Origin: Acholeplasmataceae bacterium
GTDB taxonomy: Bacteria; Bacillota_I; Bacilli_A; Acholeplasmatales; Acholeplasmataceae
Assembly: GCA_021108415.1 (NCBI GenBank)
Contig: JAIOQX010000006.1
Span: 310,001-374,000, forward strand
Reading direction: 5' to 3'
Length of the DNA stretch: 64,000 bases
Numbering within the stretch: the first letter of the stretch is position 1; each line of letters opens with the position of its first letter. The position numbers and the translations under genes were made by a program. The notes below the pieces were generated by a model. That model worked only from the letters and a program-made list of their open reading frames with translations, made no database searches and was not told the DNA's origin. This document shows, one piece after another, positions 43,445-52,782 of this stretch.

Positions 43445-44428
43445 TTATATTTGACTACTTTCTCTTTTTATTATTTCAGCTGAAATAATAAATGAGCTCT
43501 CATGATGCTCTTTTTTTAAAATTCTTAATGCCAGTTCAGCAATTTTAATACCATATTCATACCAATCGATATGCGCTGTAGTAATTGTTGGATCGTGATA
43601 TCTAGCTTGATCAATATTATCGAATCCTGTAATTAAACAATCTGTGGGTACTTTATAACCATTTTCGGTTAATGCTTTTATAGCGCCAATTGCCAGTTCA
43701 TCATTGCAGCAAACTAGTCCATCAAAAGGTAGCTTAGATTTTGAATCTATATGATTTGAAATAACTTCCCATCCTTTATAAATTGTAAATGCATCTGCAT
43801 CATAAACGATATCGGAATCAAACTGTATTTGAGTATCTGCCAATGCTTTTTTATAGGCTTCAAATCGAATTGTATTGTGATAAGAAGCGTGAGACCCCAA
43901 TATAAATCCTATACGCTTACACCCTTGATCAATTAGATGTTTTGTTAGTTGATATGTCGCATTAAAATTATCAACAGAAGTGGTATAAATGTTTTCTCCA
44001 ATTGAATTTTGATCAAAAGTGATGATAGGAACATATGCTGATAAATCTTTAATTGTTTTTTGAGTTGTTTTACCGTCCATGATGATCGCAAGATCGACAC
44101 TGTGATTTTTAATCATTAACATATCATCATCTGTGAAGGTAACAATCATGTTGTATTTGTCTTCTATGTTTCTTAATACATGAGCTATACCAGCTAAAAT
44201 GGATGGATGAATTGTACCTTGAAAACCAGGAACAAAAACACCAATTTTATTAGTGCTTTTGTGTTTTAAGCTACGCGCATTTGCGTTTGGAATATAATTG
44301 AGTTCCTTTGCAACTTTACGTATCTTTTCTTTTGTTTTTTCTGAAATTGTAGAATGGTTACTTAATGCATAAGAAACTGTTGAAACAGAAACGCCACAGT
44401 GCTTTGCAATATCTTTTATGGTTACCAT
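43445..44428 (-). CDS. LacI-family transcriptional regulator
   Basis: 327 residues. N-terminal HTH (TIKDIAKHCGVSVSTVSYALSNHSTISEKT) with hinge helix, then a periplasmic-binding-protein-like sensor (GVFVPGFQGTIHPSILAGI and FDNIDQARYHDPTITT). The ligand is not deducible; the next-upstream gene is a secreted metallophosphoesterase, not a sugar enzyme. A perfect AAAACGTTTT dyad lies 55 bases upstream of its start and a related one before the metallophosphoesterase, suggesting both are targets. Confidence 0.92.
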   Translation of the reverse strand: MVTIKDIAKHCGVSVSTVSYALSNHSTISEKTKEKIRKVAKELNYIPNANARSLKHKSTNKIGVFVPGFQGTIHPSILAGIAHVLRNIEDKYNMIVTFTDDDMLMIKNHSVDLAIIMDGKTTQKTIKDLSAYVPIITFDQNSIGENIYTTSVDNFNATYQLTKHLIDQGCKRIGFILGSHASYHNTIRFEAYKKALADTQIQFDSDIVYDADAFTIYKGWEVISNHIDSKSKLPFDGLVCCNDELAIGAIKALTENGYKVPTDCLITGFDNIDQARYHDPTITTAHIDWYEYGIKIAELALRILKKEHHESSFIISAEIIKRESSQI

Positions 44429-44482
44429 AAATACCTCTTTATATAAATATCATACATTAATTATACCAAACATTATGTAGAC

Positions 44483-44494
44483 TAAAACGTTTTA
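44483..44494. promoter_or_regulatory. LacI-type operator before the regulator gene
   Basis: TAAAACGTTTTA, a 12-bp perfect palindrome with the central CG usual for LacI-family sites. Confidence 0.6.
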
Positions 44495-44501
44495 AATAAA
44501 A

Positions 44502-44541
44502 AAGAGCTGATAAGTATAATATATCCTTATTCGAAGCTCTT
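44502..44541 (-). terminator. terminator after the metallophosphoesterase gene
   Basis: AAGAGCT and AGCTCTT with an inner TAAG/CTTA pair; on the minus strand a T-run follows. Confidence 0.75.
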
Positions 44542-44556
44542 ATTTATTTAATCTAT

Positions 44557-45846
44557 TTAAGTATTAATTGTTTTTATTAAAGGTTCACTAAATCTATTAG
44601 TAACACTAATCGCAACAATAGTAATTTCGTAGGATCTACCTGGCATTAAAGGCTCATTAATTTGACGAGTAATCTGATCGGGACTTTCAATTTTATAGAA
44701 CTGAGAATTCGGTTTTAAAACTGTAACAACTTCATTAGTTTGCAAGTCTTTTACATAAATATGATAATAATACACAAACTGTTGATCTAATGCTTGATCA
44801 AATGTTACAAACCAATTGTTTTGTACCTTATTGAGATTGATATCAGCAGTTTCATTAAAATATGGATTTGTTCCATCGTCATACCAACCAGTCGTATAAG
44901 TAAAGCCATCTCTACCAAGTGGTATATCTATTAAATAATCACCGTCTAGTTTTATTGAGTTTTCCATTTGATTATCATCTATGACATGTCTTTCAATAAT
45001 AACTTTATTAGTATCAGTTACTTTGATAATCGCAAATTGTCCAACTGATGCTGAATCTTGTGCACCTGTGTAATCTGCTTTTTCATAGAATAAATAAGTT
45101 AATGAACTATTATTAAAAGAAGTGAACTTATCTTGATGAATTGTTCTAGGATCCTGTAAGGCTGGATGTGAATGACCACTTATATGAACCACTTGAGCGT
45201 ATTTTTCTAAAACTTCTTTATAAGTAGTTCTACCGTTACCAGTAGAATTGACTGTTGTTTGATATGCAGGATAGTGAATGAGGACAAATACTGGTTGATC
45301 TGGATGTTCTTGTGTAGCAATCTCTAGTTGTTCGTCTAACCAAATAGCTTGAGAGTCTAAAAATTTATCACCATAATGGACACCAAGTGTGATAAAAGTA
45401 TATCCTTTTACATTAAAGACATGATCAATTCCATATCCCATGGTTTCTGTGAAAAATGCGTGTGAATCAGATTCGTTTCTACCATTCTCATGATTACCTA
45501 AATTTACAATGACTTCGGTATCTCCAGAGACCTCTTGATTAAGAATACTCATAAAGCTAGCATATTGAGGATCATGACCCCCATCTGTAAAATCACCATT
45601 TATGACAACTGCATCTAAGTTATTTGTATTTTGATAGCTTAATTTGATTGCTGATGCAAAACGATCTTGCTCTATGGACGGATAACTTTTTAGATGAATA
45701 TCGCTGATTGCGGCAAATTCTAAGACTATGTTTTCTTGATCGACGCTAGTAGAAGCAGTTTGAGTTTTTGAATTTATGTTGATACTGAGACCTAAAGAAA
45801 ATAACATCATGGTAAGTAACCCCCAAATCATCGTTTGATTTTTCAC
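44557..45846 (-). CDS. secreted calcineurin-like metallophosphoesterase
   Basis: 429 residues. A signal peptide or N-terminal anchor (MKNQTMIWGLLTMMLF region) precedes the metallophosphatase core: SDIHLKS (Asp/His), NGDFTDGGHD (Asp), LGNHENGRNES (Asn/His), VLIHYPAY (His) and SGHSHPALQD (His-x-His). These are the five metal-site motifs, all present. The C-terminal 130 residues form a beta domain (FTYTTGWYDDGTNPYF and on) that may bind a substrate or wall. Substrate not known. An AAACGTTTG dyad stands 80 bases before the start, as an operator for the LacI protein next door. Confidence 0.9.
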   Translation of the reverse strand: MKNQTMIWGLLTMMLFSLGLSININSKTQTASTSVDQENIVLEFAAISDIHLKSYPSIEQDRFASAIKLSYQNTNNLDAVVINGDFTDGGHDPQYASFMSILNQEVSGDTEVIVNLGNHENGRNESDSHAFFTETMGYGIDHVFNVKGYTFITLGVHYGDKFLDSQAIWLDEQLEIATQEHPDQPVFVLIHYPAYQTTVNSTGNGRTTYKEVLEKYAQVVHISGHSHPALQDPRTIHQDKFTSFNNSSLTYLFYEKADYTGAQDSASVGQFAIIKVTDTNKVIIERHVIDDNQMENSIKLDGDYLIDIPLGRDGFTYTTGWYDDGTNPYFNETADINLNKVQNNWFVTFDQALDQQFVYYYHIYVKDLQTNEVVTVLKPNSQFYKIESPDQITRQINEPLMPGRSYEITIVAISVTNRFSEPLIKTINT

Positions 45847-45928
45847 AATAGTATACCTCCTAAACCTGTTCTTATATACTTAATATAAATCAAAATGATA
45901 GACAAGTCAACATAATTGTTTAATTTTA

Positions 45929-45940
45929 TCAAACGTTTGA
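45929..45940. promoter_or_regulatory. LacI-type operator before the metallophosphoesterase gene
   Basis: TCAAACGTTTGA, perfect 12-bp palindrome, sharing AAACGTTT with 44483-44494. It lies between the metallophosphoesterase and the diverging lipoprotein gene at 46041. Confidence 0.6.
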
Positions 45941-46040
45941 TTTTTTATTGCATTTATTGCTGCATTGGTATAAAATAAATTTAAATAATAGAAAAAGTCA
46001 GTATAAGCAATATATATTTTAATAAGAAAGAAGTGTTTAT

Positions 46041-47954
46041 ATGAGAGAAAACAAAACATTGAAATTAGTAAAAATAGTGATGATTCTTATACTATTTACG
46101 GTTTTTTTAAGTGCATGTAATAAAAAAGATGACCCAATAGATCCAATAAATGAAAACACAATAACATCTTTAATTTCAGATGGTGTCAAATGGATGGATC
46201 CAACTTATGTCTATGCCCAAGATAATGGAGTTAATCCATTAGCTTTTGTTGCTTATGATAAAAGCAGTGATGCAAACCCCGTATTATCAAAGACTATTGA
46301 TGAGTCAACTGAAGATTATAAAAAATTAGTTCTCTCTATAAAAGGACAATATTATATTCAACTAAATATTATTTCTAAGAAATACGAAGTATCTTCTGAA
46401 ACAAAACAGTCATTTAAAATTAAACTAACTGATGAATATGAATACTATGAGTTTGACTTAGCAGATGAAGATTATAATATTTTTAAAGATTTGATTATTA
46501 GAATCGAGATTATAGCAACTGCGGGGGCTAGCAGACATTTTGGATCTTTTGAAATCAATCAATTTGCTTTTGATAAAGATGAAATGACAATTGAAAGTTA
46601 TAGAGACACAAACAGCTCACCTATGGTTAACTTATATGAAACGAGTAGTGATACATTTGATGTGAATCAGTATTGGTATGGATATAAGCACTTATTAACC
46701 ATTTCAGATATGAGTTCAAGTCAAAAGGTTAATTATTCTATATTGCCTGGGCCAGATGTTAAAGTAAGTACCATGGTAGATGGAGATTTTTCTGATTATA
46801 ATTATATGAACTTTAGATTTAAAGGTGATGAAGGAACTAAAATTTCTATAACAGTAAGGACAACTTATAAAGAAGTAGATGAAGTTCTACCTACTGTTAA
46901 TTTAGAGCTTAACGGGCAATTTCAAAACGCAACATTATATTTAGATGAACTGTCTGATTTGACTAAAGATGCGATTAATGAAATCTTAATTTATATTCAA
47001 GAAGATATGGTAATACCTACAACAGGACAATTTGAGATCTTAAAAGCAGAATTTAGCAATGAAGCAGCTGTAGGAAAATATGTTGATGCGATTAATTACT
47101 ATTTAGGCGACCAAGAAGATTTTAGTTTTAATCAATTGTGGTATGGAGAAAATGATATGACTGCAAGTTTTGTATACGACACAAGCGAAACGATAGTCAC
47201 ATATGAAAAACAATCAGCAACAAGCGCGATATACTCAAAAGTAGAAGGTCATTTATCTGATTTTGCATATATTAATGTAGCAATCACAACTGAGCCATAT
47301 GCTGAATTCTTATTTCAAGTAACAACTCGTTGGTCTGAAAGACTGGATCATCATTTGATAGCAGATGAATTAGGAAACATAGAATTTACGATGTCATTTG
47401 GATTACACTATTTTGATATAGATATTGATGGAATCGAAGGATTTAGAATAACACCAGATGTAAATGATTCTCAAAGCTCTGGAAGCTTTTCAATTCAAGT
47501 ATCAGAGTTTAGCAACACTGCGGATGTATCTTACGATGTCACACAAGAAATTGATATTACTGATTGGATGCAAATAGGAAACGTATTTTCAATAGAAACC
47601 CTAAATCAAGAAATATCTTGGACACAGGGAGATGGGTATGAAACTCTATATACAAGAGTTTATGGATCTTTTGTACAAAACAATCAATTCTATTATAAGT
47701 ATATAGATTTTATTGCGGTTGTTGGTCAACAAACAACTGTTCAATTTGAAGTTGATACAGCAATTTATGAATTAACTTTAGTACCTGGACAAATACATTA
47801 TCAAATCAATTTGAGTAACCCGACAACAGGTGTAGCAGACTTTTGGAAATTTACTGAGGGGTTTAATTTATATTTACATATTAATACAGAGCAAAGTGGA
47901 GTGATTAATTTATCTTCATATCTGTTTACCAATGATCTACTTATTATAGATTAA
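46041..47954 (+). CDS. large lipoprotein with three repeated beta-domains
   Basis: 637 residues. Lipobox FLSAC with Cys at about residue 26. The rest is made of repeated units of about 150 residues: each has an xxFxxNQxWYGxxxxx entry (VNQYWYGYKHLL, FNQLWYGENDMT, ITDWMQIGNVFS), a VDGDFSDYNYMNFR-like middle (the second is VEGHLSDFAYINVA) and an FxIxxxEFSN end. The units resemble carbohydrate-binding jelly-roll modules but I could not assign a family. It diverges from the metallophosphoesterase and shares the region with the LacI-type operator. AAAGAAG precedes ATG 46041. Confidence 0.75.
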   Translation: MRENKTLKLVKIVMILILFTVFLSACNKKDDPIDPINENTITSLISDGVKWMDPTYVYAQDNGVNPLAFVAYDKSSDANPVLSKTIDESTEDYKKLVLSIKGQYYIQLNIISKKYEVSSETKQSFKIKLTDEYEYYEFDLADEDYNIFKDLIIRIEIIATAGASRHFGSFEINQFAFDKDEMTIESYRDTNSSPMVNLYETSSDTFDVNQYWYGYKHLLTISDMSSSQKVNYSILPGPDVKVSTMVDGDFSDYNYMNFRFKGDEGTKISITVRTTYKEVDEVLPTVNLELNGQFQNATLYLDELSDLTKDAINEILIYIQEDMVIPTTGQFEILKAEFSNEAAVGKYVDAINYYLGDQEDFSFNQLWYGENDMTASFVYDTSETIVTYEKQSATSAIYSKVEGHLSDFAYINVAITTEPYAEFLFQVTTRWSERLDHHLIADELGNIEFTMSFGLHYFDIDIDGIEGFRITPDVNDSQSSGSFSIQVSEFSNTADVSYDVTQEIDITDWMQIGNVFSIETLNQEISWTQGDGYETLYTRVYGSFVQNNQFYYKYIDFIAVVGQQTTVQFEVDTAIYELTLVPGQIHYQINLSNPTTGVADFWKFTEGFNLYLHINTEQSGVINLSSYLFTNDLLIID

Positions 47955-47974
47955 TAAAATATTATAACTCTTTT

Positions 47975-48006
47975 AAAGAACATATTAAAAATATGTTCTT
48001 TTTTAT
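47975..48006 (+). terminator. terminator after the 46041 lipoprotein
   Basis: AAGAACATAT and ATATGTTCTT around TAAAA, then TTTT. Confidence 0.85.
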
Positions 48007-48090
48007 ATGATAGTATGATATACATGTATTACATATACTTAAAAATAGTGATATAATAAGATTAAATATTAAAAGGAGATGAAACTAATA

Positions 48091-49074
48091 GTGAATAAAA
48101 GTATAAAGCATAAAGCTATGACATTAACTGAATTATTAGTTGTCGTCGTCCTTTTAGGAATAATAGCTAGCATAAGTGTTGTTGTCATTGGTAATCTAAT
48201 TTCTAATACAGAAACAAAGGCATATCAAAAAACAGTTGATGCATTAAATGATGCGACTAAAAATTATATATTGTGGGATCAAATTTCTACTGAAGATGCA
48301 TTTGAAGGACTAGAAACAAATAGTGAAAGAATATCACTGCTTTTTACACAAGGATATATTACACAAGTTGAGCAGCCTAATGCACCATATTCATTTGTAT
48401 GGGATATCGTTTCACAATCTTGGACACTTTCATCAGAGGCAATTATAATTATTGATCCATTTGATGTTGATTATAATTTCAATGAGGATTCTTTAACTGA
48501 AGTTATTGAGCAAGGTGGTGTTATCTCTACTGGATCTTTTACAGATAACGGAACTAGTATTAATACATCTTATGGTGTTTTATTTATAGATAATAATAAA
48601 ACCGAATATACAATTGAAGTGAGCGCACAACTTAACAATCAAACTTATGGGGGATATGGAATATTCTTTGAAACGTTAATTGATGAAAATAATAAAGATA
48701 CAGGATTTATTTTACAAGTTGATAGAGGCTATTCTAGAGGAGAAATCATTATTAGACCTAGAATAGGTGGATCTGAACAGTCACCAATTTTTAGATATGG
48801 AGTTGGATTTGATGACTCAGGAGATTTTGTAACATCTGGTGGGGAAAGAGATAATTCTAATCCTTGGTGGGCAGAAAGACATGACATCAAATTAGTTGTA
48901 GAAGATATATCAGATGCAACTTATAATAAACAAATATCAGTTTATGTAGATGATTTGTTTTTATTTACACATAAATTTACATCACAAATCACTTCACAAA
49001 ATTCATCTGACAATCAAACTGGTCTTAGAGTTTGGACATTAAATACCATTTTTTACAGTTTTAAAGTAACCTAA
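48091..49074 (+). CDS. prepilin-like protein with a lectin-like C-terminal domain
   Basis: 327 residues from GTG 48091; AAAGGAG (48072-48078) abuts the ATG at 48079 and is better placed, though long, for GTG. A short basic leader (NKSIKHKA) is followed by MTLTELLVVVVLLGIIASISVVV, which matches type IV prepilins, with cleavage after Ala and Glu at position 5. An alpha-helical stalk runs to about residue 75. The C-terminal 190 residues (VISTGSFTDNGTSINTSYG and on) look like a concanavalin-type jelly roll. No PilD, PilB or PilC gene is adjacent, so assembly depends on genes elsewhere. Confidence 0.75.
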   Translation: MNKSIKHKAMTLTELLVVVVLLGIIASISVVVIGNLISNTETKAYQKTVDALNDATKNYILWDQISTEDAFEGLETNSERISLLFTQGYITQVEQPNAPYSFVWDIVSQSWTLSSEAIIIIDPFDVDYNFNEDSLTEVIEQGGVISTGSFTDNGTSINTSYGVLFIDNNKTEYTIEVSAQLNNQTYGGYGIFFETLIDENNKDTGFILQVDRGYSRGEIIIRPRIGGSEQSPIFRYGVGFDDSGDFVTSGGERDNSNPWWAERHDIKLVVEDISDATYNKQISVYVDDLFLFTHKFTSQITSQNSSDNQTGLRVWTLNTIFYSFKVT

Positions 49075-49098
49075 ATCAAAAAATAAAAGGAGAAAATC

Positions 49099-50091
49099 AT
49101 GTATACAGCAAATCCAAAAAGATATGAAAAAATGATTTATAATCGAGTAGGAAAAAGTGGATTATTACTGCCACAATTATCCCTTGGTTTTTGGCAAAAT
49201 TTCGGAGAAGAAAAACCATTTGAAGAGGTTAAAGAGATAGTTTTAGCTGCTTTTGATCATGGCATCACACATTTTGACTTAGCAAACAACTATGGTAGAC
49301 CATGGGGAAGTGCTGAGCGAAATTTAGGTAAGATATTAGCAAACGAATTAAAACCTTATCGTGATGAACTTATTATATCTACAAAAGCAGGTTATTATAT
49401 GTGGGCTGGTCCTTATGGAGATATGGGAAGTAGAAAGTATTTGTTTGCATCTCTTAATCAATCTTTAAAAAGATTAAATTTGGAGTATGTTGATATTTTT
49501 TATCATCACAGACCTGATTATGACACACCACTAGAAGAAACAATGAAAGCTTTAGCTGACATTGTGCATATGGGTAAAGCATTATATGTGGGGATTAGTA
49601 ATTATCCAGCAGATAGAGCAGTAGAAGCTAAAAAACTTTTAAAAGAATATGGAGTTGATTTATTGATACATCAACCAAAGTTTTCAATGTTGAATCGCTG
49701 GATTCAAGATGAAGGATTAGTTGATGCGATGGTTGAAGAAGGTGTTGGCATTATACCTTTTAGTATTTTATCGCAAGGTCTTTTAACGACAAAGTATTTA
49801 AAAGAGATTCCAAAAGATTCACGTGCTGGAGATAAAGCAAATCCGTTTTTAAATGAAAATAATATCACAAAAGAAGTTTTAGATAAAGTTGTTAAACTTA
49901 ATGAAATTGCAATCAAAAGAGGTCAAAGTTTAGCTGAAATGGCAGTAAGTTGGACGTGTCAGTCAAAAGGTATTTCTAGTGTTTTATTAGGCGTAAGTAG
50001 AATGGAACAATTATTAAGTAATCTAAAAGCTATAGATAACTTAGAGTTCAGTAAAGCTGAACTAGATCTAATAGAAAGCATTACTAGATAA
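49099..50091 (+). CDS. aldo/keto reductase, YghZ/GPR type
   Basis: 330 residues. The family marks are MIYNRVGKSGLLLPQLSLGFW, the catalytic Asp/Tyr in THFDLANNYGRPWGSAE, Lys in ISTKAGYYMWAGPYGDMGSR and His in FYHHRPDYDTPLEET. This group (YghZ, L-glyceraldehyde 3-phosphate reductase, related to voltage-gated K+ channel beta subunits) is characterised by the YMWxGPYG motif, present here. Substrate assignment follows from family. AAAGGAG precedes ATG 49099. Confidence 0.92.
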   Translation: MYTANPKRYEKMIYNRVGKSGLLLPQLSLGFWQNFGEEKPFEEVKEIVLAAFDHGITHFDLANNYGRPWGSAERNLGKILANELKPYRDELIISTKAGYYMWAGPYGDMGSRKYLFASLNQSLKRLNLEYVDIFYHHRPDYDTPLEETMKALADIVHMGKALYVGISNYPADRAVEAKKLLKEYGVDLLIHQPKFSMLNRWIQDEGLVDAMVEEGVGIIPFSILSQGLLTTKYLKEIPKDSRAGDKANPFLNENNITKEVLDKVVKLNEIAIKRGQSLAEMAVSWTCQSKGISSVLLGVSRMEQLLSNLKAIDNLEFSKAELDLIESITR

Positions 50092-50107
50092 ACAAAACGA
50101 ATACATA

Positions 50108-50146
50108 AAAAAAGCTATAACTTTTAAAAGTTTTAGCTTTTTATTT
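50108..50146. terminator. bidirectional terminator
   Basis: AAAAAGCT.TAACTTTT and AAAAGTT.TAGCTTTTT, between converging genes. Confidence 0.85.
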
Positions 50147-50158
50147 TTACTTAATTAC

Positions 50159-51310
50159 CTAGATGATTGAAACACCATCTTCAGGTAATACACTATAAAA
50201 TGAGGGTTCATATCCGATTTTATTTGTATAGATTTCTTGAGTAAGTTTAGTAATTTTTTCTAGTTCATCAGTTTTGACGATTGCTACCACACATCCACCA
50301 AAACCTGCACCAGTCATTCTTGCACCAACTGCACCTGAATCAAGTAGAGCATCAACTAGGGTATCAAGTTCTATACCTGTAACCTCATAATCATTTTTCA
50401 ATGACATATGAGATGCTGTCATCAGTTTTGCAAATGCTTCGATGTGTCCATCTTGTAAAGCTTTGGATGATAGAATGGTTCTCATTTGTTCTGTTTGAAC
50501 ATGACGCGTTCTACGATATACAGTTTCAGATAAAAGATCTTTAGAGAGTTCTAGTTGCTCATCGGTTAAACTACAAAGATTTTTAATACCAAACTTAGGT
50601 TTTAATATAGAAAGTGAATCTTGACATTCTTGATATCTCTCATTGTATTTAGAATCAGCTAAGCCTCTTTGTTTGTTGCTGTTGACAATTAACAAACTGT
50701 ATTCTTTTAAATATAATGGAATTTGTTGATAGTCTAGCGTGTCAGTGTTTAATAAGATTGCATGATTTTTCTTAGCTGTTGCGATAATGAATTGATCCAT
50801 GATTCCTGAATTAACACCAATAAAGTTGTTTTCTACATTTTTGCCTAATATAGCCATTTCCGGTCTATTTAGTTTAAGGTTATTTAATTGATCAAAAATA
50901 TATATGATTAACAGTTCTAAGGATGAAGAAGAAGATAATCCAGCATTAACAGGAAGTGTGCCTTCAATATATAAATCAATTCCAAATTCTATTTTATAGC
51001 CTTTATCAAGAATAGCTTTAATAGATCCTTTAATATAATCAGCCCAAGCATGTGTTTGATCTTTAACCAAATGATCTAAATCAAATATATATGCTTCTTT
51101 TGAAAAAGGATTTGAAAATACTCTGACATATCGATCATCTCTCATAGCCGCAATCCCATATGTCCCATAACTTAAAGCACAAGGAAAAACAAATCCACCG
51201 TTATAATCAATATGTTCTCCAATTAGATTAACCCTGCCTGGTGAATAGTAGACTTGACCATCGGTTCTATTAAAATGTTTTTTAAAGTTTTCAATCATAT
51301 TTTTTTTCAT
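50159..51310 (-). CDS. galK: galactokinase
   Basis: Phosphorylates alpha-D-galactose at C1, the first Leloir step. 383 residues with the galactokinase signature GRVNLIGEHIDYNGG (about 26-40), GHMP kinase ATP motif VNAGLSSSSSLE and C-terminal MTGAGFGGCVVA. It overlaps galT by four bases and is last in the galR-galT-galK operon. galE is not in the window. Confidence 0.97.
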   Translation of the reverse strand: MKKNMIENFKKHFNRTDGQVYYSPGRVNLIGEHIDYNGGFVFPCALSYGTYGIAAMRDDRYVRVFSNPFSKEAYIFDLDHLVKDQTHAWADYIKGSIKAILDKGYKIEFGIDLYIEGTLPVNAGLSSSSSLELLIIYIFDQLNNLKLNRPEMAILGKNVENNFIGVNSGIMDQFIIATAKKNHAILLNTDTLDYQQIPLYLKEYSLLIVNSNKQRGLADSKYNERYQECQDSLSILKPKFGIKNLCSLTDEQLELSKDLLSETVYRRTRHVQTEQMRTILSSKALQDGHIEAFAKLMTASHMSLKNDYEVTGIELDTLVDALLDSGAVGARMTGAGFGGCVVAIVKTDELEKITKLTQEIYTNKIGYEPSFYSVLPEDGVSII

Positions 51311-52782
51311 ATTAATTCATCCTCAATAAATGATTTAAATGCATCTAGGCCTTCTTTGTTTTGTTTAAAACATCCACTATCTTCTAATATAGCCACAAAT
51401 ACTTGACCTATTTTTTGTTCGATGAGATGATCTACATTTTGACCATCAACTTGATTTTTAGATAATATATCGTTAGCAAATTTTTCATGTTTCATTGCTA
51501 ATTCTGGTAAAGGTTTTTTATTTAATAAATATGCTTTCACATGCTTCATTTCTTCTTTTAATCTTGCTGGAAGAATAGCTAAGCCCATGGCTTCAATAAG
51601 ACCGATATTTTCTTTTTTAATATGCCATTTGTCAGCGTGTGGATGAAAGATACCATAAGGATGTTCATCACTTGTTTGGTTATCTCTAAATATTAAAGTT
51701 AACGTATAAAAGCCATCTTTAATTCTTGCAATAGGTGTTATGGTATGGTGAGGAACATCATCACTATATGCTTTAATACTCAAATCAGGATTGTTATAGT
51801 TTTTCCATTTATCTAATATAAAAACAGCTTTATGAATTAAATCATCTTTTGATGTACTCTTAATGACTAGTGTAGACAATGGCCATTTTTTTAATTCATA
51901 GGTAATGCCTTCTTTTTCCCATAAAGATAATGTATCAGCTTTTTCTATTGGAAAAACATAGTTTCCACCTTGGTAATGATCATGAGATAAAATAGATCCA
52001 CCTACAATGGGTAGGTCTGCATTAGATCCAAACAAGTAATGATCAAATTGTTCACATAGCTCAAGTAAGTTTTCAAATGTGTTTTGATTAATTTTCATAG
52101 GTCTATGTTCACTTGATAAAACAATCGCATGTTCGTTATAGTAAGTATAAGGAGAATATTGTAAAAACCACGACTCATGATTGATATCAAGTTCGATTAA
52201 TCGATGTTGATCCCTAGAATCTCTTGAAGGATTTCCTGCAAAACCTTCACTTTCTGCACATAATACACATTTTGGGTAGGATAAACTCTTAACCTTTGAT
52301 GCAGCAAGAATGCTTTTTGGATCTTTTTCTGGTTTTGATAAATTAATGGTAATTTCTACATCACCATAAACAGAAGTAGTTTTAAAGAATTCATTCTTTT
52401 TAATACGTTCATCTCGTATATAGTTTAGATGTTTCATATAATCATAGTACCAAGTTGTTGCGAGGCTATGTTTTTGATTGTATAAAGCAAAAAATATCTC
52501 TTCGATGTCAGAAGGCAGTTTTGCAAATACATTCATAATTTTTGCGTCAAATAAATCTCTTGCGACTTGTGAGCCATCTAGGATTTGTTTTTGTTCTAGT
52601 ATATCTAAAATTGGATCTAGAGCTTCTGAAGGATATTTAATGGATTCAAAGGCTACACTTTGATCTGTAGGTTCGATTTGTAAAAGTCTAAATAATTGAT
52701 TTTTAACATAGGTGTAATCACGCTCTTTGATGACACCTTTTTGAATTTCATACAAAATTAAGTTTTCGATATGGTTTAACAT
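51307..52782 (-). CDS. galT: galactose-1-phosphate uridylyltransferase, class II
   Basis: 491 residues, the long Gram-positive GalT class. It has SYPKCVLCAESEGFAGNPSRDSRDQHRLI-type region (about 170-200), HAIVLSSEHRPMK, GGSILSHDHYQGG (His-x-His) and DDVPHHTITPIARI. The class is distinguished from the 350-residue class I enzyme by length and by these motifs. It exchanges UMP between UDP-glucose and galactose-1-phosphate. The gene overlaps galR by 7 nt and galK by 4 nt. Confidence 0.95.
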   Translation of the reverse strand: MLNHIENLILYEIQKGVIKERDYTYVKNQLFRLLQIEPTDQSVAFESIKYPSEALDPILDILEQKQILDGSQVARDLFDAKIMNVFAKLPSDIEEIFFALYNQKHSLATTWYYDYMKHLNYIRDERIKKNEFFKTTSVYGDVEITINLSKPEKDPKSILAASKVKSLSYPKCVLCAESEGFAGNPSRDSRDQHRLIELDINHESWFLQYSPYTYYNEHAIVLSSEHRPMKINQNTFENLLELCEQFDHYLFGSNADLPIVGGSILSHDHYQGGNYVFPIEKADTLSLWEKEGITYELKKWPLSTLVIKSTSKDDLIHKAVFILDKWKNYNNPDLSIKAYSDDVPHHTITPIARIKDGFYTLTLIFRDNQTSDEHPYGIFHPHADKWHIKKENIGLIEAMGLAILPARLKEEMKHVKAYLLNKKPLPELAMKHEKFANDILSKNQVDGQNVDHLIEQKIGQVFVAILEDSGCFKQNKEGLDAFKSFIEDELI

